The notes beneath the pieces were generated by a model that saw only the letters and a program-made list of their open reading frames with translations, was not told the origin of the DNA and did not search any database. Positions 9,870 through 21,800 of a stretch of 64,000 nt of DNA are shown here, one piece after another. The position numbers and the translations under genes were made by a program. Each line of letters starts with the position of its first letter. Within the stretch, counting starts at the first letter, position 1. Source of the DNA: Deinandra increscens subsp. villosa (lineage: Eukaryota; Streptophyta; Magnoliopsida; Asterales; Asteraceae); NCBI GenBank assembly GCA_039602395.1, contig JBCNJP010000008.1:17366354-17430353 (forward strand), given 5' to 3'.

Positions 9870-12800
9870 ATGAAGCGTCAGCAATCTATACTTTCGTTTC
9901 TTCAGAAGCGGCCGATGGTGCCGGAAAATGAGAAACCAGTCGGCGGTGGAGCTCCAAAAGGCCACACAGTGGCGGTTTCTGAGGAAAAGCTACAACCTAG
10001 AACTTATACCGCATCTAATCGGCCTGGTTTTCTCTCGTCTGCGGCGGAATTCTCCGACGAAGTCAGAGGAACCGATACTCCGCCTGAGAAAGAACAACGC
10101 TCATTCTTTCCGTTGAAGTCGGTTGCCGGTGGTGAAAACGACGAAGCCAACAGGAGCGGACAATCTATGTTTTCTAGTATTAAGCACAAGTTCATGAAAC
10201 CTAACAAGGTTGAGAAGCCCTGTGATAGGTATATTTCCTTGATTAACCTATATTATTTTTATATCACAGCCTAACAGGATTAGGTTAAATTAATTTCTGT
10301 CTAGTAGATTTTATGACTTGTTGGTTATTATGTAGTGTAGTTGTCAGCTGAATGCATAAGCATTTGCGTATAAATTGTTTTGAGAAGTTTATGATTTTTG
10401 ATCTGGACATGAATATGCTTTATTTTTGATGATGTTAGTTGTTCATTATTTGCAGGAATATGTCAGATGGCAGGCATGATACCATACAACTGACATGTAA
10501 CAACTACAGTTACTCAAATGGAAGAGATAAGGGGAGTCCAGTTCCTGTTTTCCCAAGAATGCAAATTGTTACTGACGTAGAAGAAACTGTTTGTAAAGGG
10601 AATAAAGGACATCCCCCGGTTATAGAAAGTGGCGGTGATATAACGGGGCCAGAAACACCAGGAACACAACCATTGGTACCACGTTTGAAGCGAGTTCAAG
10701 TAGATAGTTGTAACATGGGGTTCACTGCTACTGCTGCTACTAATTTATCTACGGGAAGTAGCAAAAGAGTGAAATTTTCTCATGATTTACCTGCTGAAAA
10801 TAAGAAGGATGATATGGCGTCTGAAATGGCTAGTAAATTTGATTGGCTTCATCCTTCAAAAGTTAAAGATGCTAATGGAAGAAGACCAGATGATCCTCTT
10901 TATGATAAGAGAACACTTTATATACCGCCTGATGTTTTGAAGAAGATGACAGCATCTCAGAAACAATATTGGAGTGTCAAAAGTCAGTACATGGATGTTC
11001 TTATTTTCTTCAAAGTGGTTAGTTTTTGTCTCTCTGAGTATACTTTAATGTTTCCTGATTAATGCATCTTTTACAGTTGCAACTGTCTATATTTTTAGTT
11101 TGTACTTACATTTGGAGTGACACTGTTTGTCCTTACAATATGATATATAACTTTTTTACAATTAGCTAACTATATAATTTGTGAAGAATGTGTGAAAATT
11201 CTTTACTCTTTATGCACGCCTTCCATAGATTAACTGGATGAGTAAGACTTATTTAATGTCTTCAAGTGCACTCATGAACTCAATAGCACTTCTTCAAAAA
11301 GTTATATTTGAAGAACATATTATAGTTATGATCACTACTCATGATGGACAATATCTAGCAATCATGGGCTTTAACATTCTGTTTACTTTATTTTAAGCAT
11401 CTTTAGAAACAGTTCTTAAATAAACCAATCACCTGATTTCAAAATAAGAGTAAACGAGTATCGTATTAGTTGAATATTTGAAAACTGAAAGTGAAAAGTA
11501 TGCAAAACATGCCCGTGGGGCTAATTCACTATACATGTAGGGGAAGCTGGAAGAACTTGTAGAGGAGCAGATGAAGTGTTTAAGCTTAAGTTGTAATTTA
11601 GATGTCCCTTGTCATCTATTTTCGAGCGAAAGAAATTCATATATATATTTTCTTATAATAGAAAATAAGATGTGCATGACTGGATAAAAACCAACCTGAT
11701 GACTAGGGGGTGCATTATTGGATTTATTGTTTGATTGTTTCAAGTATTAGAGGATTATCTGGTTTACATTTATAAAATTACTATTAGAAATTCAGTGATA
11801 TATGTTTTGTTTCTATCTTTAGTACTGTATAAATCTTAGGATTATCTTTGATTTATCCATCCAAGAAGTCTGGCCGCTCAATCCAACTGTTACAAAATGG
11901 TTTCACACCTGCTTGATTAGTCTGATCTGAATTCATCGTGCTTTAGGGGAAATTCTATGAGTTGTATGAATTAGATGCAGAAATTGGGCATAAAGAGCTT
12001 GACTGGAAAATGACAATGAGTGGTGTTGGAAAATGCCGTCAGGTAATTTTGAAGCATCACAATGCAAATCCTAGGTCTCACTTTGTCATGCTCTCATAAA
12101 TATACAGTCTGTCAGTAAGTCAGACTATATATATTTTGTTTTGAAGTTCTTTCAGTTAATTAGAATCTACTCTTTATTCTGTGGTTTAGGTGGGTATCAC
12201 TGAGAACGCTATCGATGATGCAATTGAGAAGCTTCTTGCTCGTAGGTAAGTTACTGATATCCACAACCTACTAAGTTTGAATTTTTTTTCAGACTATCTT
12301 CGCAGAGATTGCAAAATGGGTGGGAAACGTGTAGTTTTTTGGTATGGTTTGAAATGGATCAGGTTGAGTTGATCTGAATTTTTGTTATAAGAATTAGTTT
12401 TTTTCTAGAAAACGTTTGTCAAATATCATTACAAATTTATATTATATCAAGATTTTTTTAGAAATAAATGGTTTAGGAGGTTTAATGCATTAAACTACAT
12501 TTTGGATGATTTGGACGCTTGGACCTGTTTGACATGTTTTATTTTGACTAATTTTTTATTTGACCTGTTTCATCTTTTAGATATAGAAGTCATAGAACAT
12601 AACCTAAATCAATTCATGCATTTGTAAATGAGTCTAACTACTACATCTTCCATTATTTTTGCCAAACTGAACAACCTATGCTCGACAGCTCGTGCATCTC
12701 ATGTTTGTATGAATCTTTTGGTTTTCTTTTGCATGCTGCCTGAGATCAGTAGGCCACCTAATATAGAATAGACCTAGTCCAAGACTGGGCTCAGTACTTT

Positions 12801-15800
12801 GTGAACATGTAGATTATTACATACTCATGTATTAACTTTGATTCATTTATTCATCATTTTTACATTAAAACCTGAAGGTATAAAGTTGGGCGAGTAGAGC
12901 AGTTGGAAACATCAGAGCAAGCAAAATCAAGAGGCGCTTCTTCTGTAAGTTCACTGTGATCATAATGAACTTTAAACTTCTGCTATAGTAGTTCAGTTCT
13001 GCATTAAACAACACAAAGTTGAATGAAATGTTTATTCACAATAAACTGGAACCCCCCTTTGTTTACACATTACCACTTTGTTTACACATTAAAGATCTTC
13101 AAAATCTACCTAATGTTATCTGAAACTTTTGTTTAGAGCATACTACTAATTGCTAGATGTTGCATTACTAACTTAATAATCGTTGAGTGCATCGCCACTT
13201 ATGCTACTAGCGGCTAGCCTACTATTGCTATTGAGCATTGGCATATTTTTATTTGTTGTAGATAATGTGTTGTTAAATATTAGTTATATTTTGTAAATAT
13301 TCACAGGTAATTCAAAGAAAATTAGTACAGGTGCTTACACCATCAACCCTGATCCATGGTAATATTGGGCCTCAAGCTGTTCATCTTCTTTCACTAAAGG
13401 AGGTACTGATTTACATCTATTACTGTCATTGTCAATACATGCATTTTGTTTCTATGGATGTGGGTAAACTAAATATAATCTGTTGGCCTGTGTAATCTAT
13501 GTAGCACATTTATTTCTAAGATTGTAAAAATAAACAAAATTTCCTTTTATCTGACACTAATTATGTGGCTAAAAGCAAGATCATGAGAGCTTATAGGTAA
13601 GGAGTTGAACCAATCCCAGCATTTCTGTTGTTAGAATCCCTCCATTTTCTTATTATAGGATGTAGTAAAAGATTCTGCTAGAAAGCAATTACAAATGCTG
13701 TTCATTAGACCCAGATATTATTATTTGGGCACAGGTACATAGTGGTAAAGCAATATTATATAGTGCATATTGGAGGTGGCAATTTATACCCATTTTTTGT
13801 AATTGGGTCAACTTGGGTTATGTTATATATCTAATTGGGTGAATTGGTAAAATTAAAAAAATCAGCCAAAAGGAAACACCTCCTAGAAAGTCCTTCACCA
13901 TGTATTTTTATTGCACAAAAACTCCTAAATCATCTTATTCGAAATATAAGATTATTAATCTGAATATATTCTTTCGTAATCATAGTTGGCACACTAATTA
14001 TTTATAATCTGTATGAAATTTATGGACAAATAAGTTTTCATGTCAGCCCAACCTGACCTGTACAAAAAACTGCCTGTGTTAGCTGAAATTTGTTTTCACC
14101 TATTACCAATCCTCCTGAGTCCTGACCCTTCACTACCTCGTATCGTCTGTGTTGGCCCAAACCTGTTTTGATCCATTACCGTTCCCCAATAGAGCTGCTA
14201 TGTTTTAGGTGGTTATCCCTTCAAATGGGAACCACGATTTACTTTGTATATCTTTTCCTTCTGTACAATTTAGTGATTTTTCAAATTCGGTTAACTGGCA
14301 ACTTATTGCACATGATAATATAGTTATTATATTTCTTTGAGTGCATACTGTGAAGACTTGTGGTCTTTACCTATAACCATGTCATTTTGCCTTCACATTT
14401 TTTTGTACAGGGAACAAGTAGTGTAGCCGATGGTACAACTGCATATGGATTTGCGTTTGTGGACTGTGCCTCCTTACAGTTCTGGATTGGATCCGTCACT
14501 GATGATGCTTCCTGTGCAGCTTTAGGGGCTTTATTGATGCAGGTATGTCTTTTAGTTACACATGTCAAATTTGAATAATCTGTTAAAGAACGGGCTGATT
14601 TGGGTCATTTGATATTTTGATATCGAACGGTCAAACATGTAATATATTAGTTAGCTCAAAAGGAAAGGGGCGAAATGAGTAAAAAGTCGTCAACAATGTA
14701 AGTTTAATGCATAAAACCTTCTATATCATTATACTAAAAAATTGCATCATCATTGATATACTAGAACTTTTCTAAACGTTTAACATTAATTATTTATAAG
14801 AAGTTGCAACTTTTGGACAGAGCGTTTTAGGCCAACCAATATAACCCAATCAGTTGAGATGTATAAAAATAACCTGTTTTGACCTGTACTTGTTACCCAA
14901 CTTACCATTTTGCCACATTTATAGACAATTATTGTGAAATAAAAAAATAATTTTTAATACACGTTCAATGCATATTTTGTTTTACATGAGTGGCTGTAAA
15001 ATATTAGTGTATATTAATTAAGGAATCACACTGTGATTCATATGATGCTTGAAGCTTTCCATGTAAAAACTTTTACAAACTAGATAATATTAACTTGAAG
15101 CGTGCTGAAACTGAATTCTTTTTCTAATTGGTTGTCATATAGGTGTCACCTGCAGAAGTTATTTATGAAAGTCAAGGTGAGTGACCTTTCTCTGCATCTA
15201 TTTGACTATGCAACGAGTGATGATAATATTTCTATTAGAGGTAGCACTTTCGACCCATTTACTTAAGAATGGGTCTGTTTGGGTTGTGGTTTATTAAATT
15301 AATAATTCATCGTTCATACAGTCTCTTACATCGTTTTATTCAAAGATTTAAATTGTAATTGTGATAATATTGTTTGCATATTCATAGTTAATACAAAAGA
15401 TTTGTTATTTATAAAAATGTTTGTGGTCAACCAATTTGCCACAGTTTGGTTTGACTTGTGCCAAAAGTTCTCTACTCTAGGTTTAACTTTAACCTATTAC
15501 CAAACCGTCCATTTTGTCACTTCCAGTTTTGATCAGGTTTCGTCTATGCTTCTCTCTTATGAAAAGTAATCTTTGGTGTAGGATTGTCTAAAGAGACTCA
15601 GAAAGCCCTTAACAAGTATTCATTGACTGGTAAGAGTGTTTTGTTTGTCTTTAATTTGCATATATCACAACAAAATAGTTTCTTTGTCCCAATTAGTATA
15701 TCAAATATTCTTTTAATTCCTGACCTCTAAATCAATTAAATAAATTGATGAGCATGGAGGTTAGGTTTAAGTACAAATTTTAATGTGTGCTCATAATTTT

Positions 15801-18800
15801 GTCTCTTGTAGGTTCTGTTGTCTCACAATTGACTCCGGCACAGCCATTCACTGACTTTGTCGACCCATCTGAAGTTCGAAATGTTTTTCAATTGAATGGG
15901 TACTTTAAAGGTTCCTCCAATGTGTGGGAACGTGCACTTGATGAAGTGGATCACCAGGATATTGCATTATGTGCTCTTGGTGGACTCACCAGTCACTTAT
16001 CCAGGTTAAAGGTGAGATTTTGCAGAGGTGGCATTTCTGAGTCGGGGTGGCAATTCATGTTGGGCTTGTATAACCCAACCTGTTAATCATGTTGAAAAGT
16101 TGAACCCTACCTGTACATGTGTAACCTGTAGAGCACAACCCCTTTAACTGATTATCTAAATGTGCCAAAGTGGTTGACTTAATGGGTTTTAAAAGGGTTG
16201 ATCAGGTCAACTGGTTGTAAATAGGTTGGTAGGTTGAAAGTATAATTCAATATTTAGTTGACTTTTAATGGGCTGTTTAGGTTAATACGAACCCAACCTG
16301 AGGGGTTTTGCCCTGATCTAAGCTGTTTGTTTTGTGTCAAATTTGTGTTGTGATCCATGTGTCGGGATGTTGCTCCTAAATTTGACCCATTTATATGGGG
16401 ATTGTTTCTGGCTATGTTTTATCGCGGATGAGTTGTGCTAAACCAAAACAAGTTTTCTAAAAAGGAAAAGGGGCAACTGGGTTGAGAGTCACTCTAAGTG
16501 TACATTTACAACCCACTAAGCCATTTAAACTAAACTGTTGGATTATCATTGAAATAATGTTCTTTAATCATATTTAAAATAAAACTATACAAAAATAGGC
16601 AGAAGTTTTTTAGGTCAATCTGACCATACTGTTTCTTCTACAAAAAAGTTACCACCTAACCTATGTTTTTGCCCACCTAGATATTTGCTAAGATATGTGA
16701 CTCTATGTTAAGCTGTATGATCATGATATTTTGATACATTGATTAACAAATACAAATTTGAGCAGTTAGATGATGCATTACGGAATGGAAGTATTTTTCC
16801 CTATGAAGTCTACAGAGGATGCCTTAGAATGGACGGACAGACATTGGTTAATCTTGAAATATTCAGTAATAATGCAGATGGTGGAGCATCAGGCAAGTCA
16901 GTAATGTAATCATAGTATATAAAGTTGTTCAACTTATAGGCCACAAATAATTAGAGATGACAATATAACCCATATACATAGCAATGGGTTGACCTGGGTT
17001 ATATTTTACCTCTGCTTCAAATGGGTACTCTTAAGAAAGTGACATGAATTGTGATCAAATCTTTTCCTCTTAAATTGCTTTGTTCAATAAATTAGACTAG
17101 TATTACAATATCACTATTCTCCTCTTAAATCGCTTTATTAAATGAATTAGATTATTACAATATCATAATCCTTGTAATCATATTTCATGCTTTAAAATTT
17201 TAATTTGTAAAGTATTCAAGAAAAAAAGGGACAATAGATGTTTATGGGTCAACCCATCCTGTTCAAACTGCCCATTTTGTAACCTGTACATATAGCGTTT
17301 GGTACAATCATCCTTGTTTAATTCATTGCAACTGACGTCATATTCCAGGAACACTCTACAAATATCTTGATAACTGTGTAACATTATCCGGTAAAGGGCT
17401 ATTAAGGAGGTGGCTCTGCCATCCACTGAAAGACGAAGAGGAAATTAACCGTAGGCTTAATGTGGTTGAAGAATTGATGGCAAATGTAGAGATAATGGCA
17501 CTTATTGCTCAGTATCTTAAAAAGCTTCCACACTTGGAGAGATTTTTTGGACAAATTAAAGCTACTTTAAAGTCATCTACTTTACTCTTATTGCCCTTGA
17601 TTGGCAGCAAAATACTGAAGCAACGAGTAAGTTCTCTATTTATTATGCATTCAAAAAAATGAAAGCATGTTTTCTTTGCTGGCATTTGTCTTATAAATTA
17701 TTCTTAAATCTCATATATTTAGATAGAGTAACTTTGTCACTGTATAAAAGTGAGAAACTTTCACATTGTATAAAAGTGGAGGTGGTCAGATTAATAGTTT
17801 TTGAACACCAACACCTAGAAGTTTTCTAGGAGAAACTCACCACAACTTGCCCTTTGCAGGATTCAAACCCACAACCTTTTGGTTGGAGGTACACAACTTC
17901 ACCACCAGGATGTCCCCTTGGGGACCTCTGTAAATTAGTTGTCTACAAGCCAAAAATATACAATTTAAGAGATGCAAAATTAATGCACATCTTAATTAAT
18001 GGAATGCCAAATTCACCATTAAGGCAATTAATATACTAAATGGCTTAGAAAACTTGCAAAATTTGACATTTGATCATAATTGTGATCAAGGGTGGAACTG
18101 AATAACTAGTGTATCTTAACTATCTATTTTTGAAAGTGGACGACTGTTTTCAGAGAGATTAATTTATGACATGGAGAATACTTGGGAAGTCCGAAGGTTT
18201 AGACTATGCATTGAAATGCTAATATGCAGATTAAACCTTTGAATAATATAGTTTAGGAGGTTGTATGCTTAAAATATTAAAAATGGACTTGGTTGAATTT
18301 CAGTTTGTTTGACACAACTCAAATCAATTAATTTGTAAGTAAAGGAATTGAAATTGCCACCTAATATAAAGCAATTATTTTTTCTCAAACTCTTTCTTCA
18401 GATTCTTACATTTTCTTGTATTATGTTTTCCTTTTTATTCCGTGCAAAAGTAGCAAGTTATCACTTATTGCTAATGAATTTGTACTATAGAGTTGGCTGA
18501 CTTTAACTAAGGATTTCTTTCTTGTTGTAAGCATGTCCTTTACTTCCATAGCCTAGGAGCAATGCTGAGTCTTAGTGGTTGCATGCTTCCTAGATTTTTT
18601 TTGAACGGATTAAATTGCACACTTTTTGTCGCCAAAGTGATTTGAACCCACACCACATGGAAATTGGAATGGCTAAGTCTTATTTATCACCATGATACTA
18701 TTCGCGTATATATGTATTTAGTATAGTATATTTCTTTTTTAGGTAGGGATTAACTCTCCTTAATTTGTAGCTTTTCAGTTATTATCTTTGTATATATATT

Positions 18801-21800
18801 CCTAGTATCTTAATGAAATCATTCATTTAGAAATCACTTTTCTCTCTCTCACGATAGTTTTCAGATACTGTTAGGCCAACGGCCCTTTGGTTACACACAC
18901 TACTTTTGCATTATATCATTGATGTAGCCTTTATGATATGATTTCATAAGATTTAATAATGTCCTATGTTCTCATTGAGCATATTTGCCAAATGATTCTC
19001 ATGTGTTTTCTTATTCTTTTCTCATAATCTGTAATATCTTTGTATATATATTCCTAGTATCTTAATGAAATCATTCATTTAGAAATCACTTTTCTCTCTC
19101 TCACGATAGTTTTCAGATACTGTTAGGCCAACGGCCCTTTGGTTACACACACTACTTTTACATTATATCATTGATGTAGACTTTATGATATGATTTCATA
19201 AGATTTAATAATGTCCAATGTTCTCATTGAGCATATTTGCCAATTGATTCTCATGTGTTTTCTTATTCTTTTCTCATAATCTGTAATATTCCTTGTGGAC
19301 CAACCACCCCCCTTCATTTTTTGTTAATCGGAGATGCAATCTGGTTTTTAATGGAGCAGGTGAAGGCATTTGGATCCCTTGTTAAAGGTCTTCGACTTGG
19401 AATGGAGTTATTGATGCTTTTACAAAAGGAAGATAACGTCTTCTCATTATTACTAAAATTATTTACCCTTCCAATGCTAAGTGGGACTGACGGTCTTGAT
19501 AAATTCCTCACTCAATTTGAAGCAGCTGTAGACAGTGATTTCCCAAACTATCAGGTATTTTCATTTTAATATGATTTTTTATAGTTATTTTCGAACAAAT
19601 TCATAGTGATAATATAGGTCCAATAATCATGACGTGGCATGTTTTTATTACTCTTATAGACATGGCTATTTCAACATTATTACTTATTAACAAGCAGACC
19701 TGGGTGCTGATTTTTCTCTAACTGGTCAAGTTGGTTGAAAATGGGCCAAAGTGTATGTTAAACCTTATAAATTATTTGTTATCATATTTAAGATGCTTAA
19801 TGTTTATGAAAATGAGATAAAAGGCTTAACAAATTCTATAAAATATTACGTGTTTGATCCATTAAGAAACTCACTCGAACAAATTCATAGTGATATTATA
19901 GGTCCAATAATCATGACGTGGCATGTTTTTATTACTCTTATAGACATGGCTATTTCTACATTATTACTTATTAACAGGCAGACCTTGGTTTTGATTTTTC
20001 TCTAACTGGTCAAGTTGGTTGAAAATGGGCCAAAGTGTATGTTAAACCTTATAAATTATTTGTTATCATATTTAACATGCTTAATGTTTATGAAAATGAG
20101 ATAAAAGGCTTAACAAATTCTATAAAAATATTACGTGTTTGATCGATTAACAAACTCACTCTTCCTGCCTAATTTGCCACCTCTACTTTCTTGTATAAAA
20201 CATGTTTGGTGCATGCTACCTCTTCATCCCAGTTTACTGTTCACATGTTTGTTTTAACTTGTCCTGAAATTATTACCCACTTCCAAAACTGTATAGTTAT
20301 TTTCTACTAGTTTTCCCATTTACCCTTAGCAACATTTTTTTATCTTTAAAATTACGAGTTTTCGAAGTCAATTAGTATCCTAATTCAAAACTGTTCCGAA
20401 TGTATGTATCTTAAATTGTGTGTTATTTGTTAGTGGACATTATTTTGGGACAGAGGGTTGATTATCATACTTTCCTTCACTCTCATATGAACAAACATGC
20501 ATATGTGTGTGTATATATTTGGTTGATGTATATTGTAATCATTTAAAACTGTTCTGAATGTATGTATCTTAAATTGTGTGTGTGTGTTTTTTTTTGTTTT
20601 TGGACATTAATTTGGGAGAGGGTTGATTATCATACTTTCTTTCTCTCTCATATGAACAAACATGCACATGTGTGTATATATATTTGGTTGATGTATATTG
20701 TTATCTTAATTCATAGTACATGCTTCATTGCTTTTAGAACCAAACCACTGACACAATTCATGGTACCAGGCACATGAACTTAAGGACTCTGATGCCGAAA
20801 TACTATCGATTCTTATTGAGTTATTCATGGAGAGAGCTAACGAGTGGTCTCAAGTTATCTTTGCTTTAAACTGTATCGATGTGCTTAGATCTTTTGCCAC
20901 CACTGCAAACTTATCATGCATGCCCATGTCTAGGCCTGTCATAGTTCCCAGATCAAACTCATCAGGTTTTAGCCAACGATCTACGGGGCCCACACTTCAT
21001 TTGAAAGGTTTATGGCATCCTTATGCCCTTGGAGAGAGTGGTGGAACGCCTGTTCCTAACGACTTGTGTCTTGGAGATGATGCATTTGGATATAGTCCTC
21101 GTACTTTGCTGTTGACCGGACCAAATATGGGTGGAAAGTCAACCCTTCTTCGTGCTACTTGTTTAGCTGTTATTCTAGCTCAGGTAATTTTTAGTGTATC
21201 AAGGAAATATGTTATTAGGTGGTGAAATGGGCTGGTTGGGTAAGGGGTCATCTAGGTTCTGGTAAAGAAAAGTAATTCATGTACAGGTTGCGTTGGGAAG
21301 GGTTGACCTGAAACACTTTGTCAATTTTCTTGAATATATCTATTAATAATGATTTTTTTCAGATATGATTACAAAAATCATATTATCTCAATGATAAATA
21401 CCTTTTGAATAAGATAACTTGGACGGTTTATACATTGAAAATGGGTGCTACTATTTGTACCCCTATCCTTGAATTTTACTTGTTGCACTCCCCTTAAATT
21501 TATAAATTACTACCATTCAAACCTTTTGATTTTCTTTCTGTATATTTTAAACAGTATATTTTTAATTTTTTTTTTAAACAATGTTACAAAATTGTTTTAT
21601 TAAATTTTTTTAAAAGACGTTTAAAAAAAACTATTTAAAAAACGTGTTAAAAAAACTATTTAAAACGTTAAAAAAAACTATTTAAAACGTTAAAAAAAAC
21701 TTTTAAAAACTTGAAAAACGAAACTGTTTAAAAAACGTTTAAAAAAACTGTTAAAAACGTTTTTCTTTAAAAAACATGTTTAAAAACGTTTTAAAAAAAC

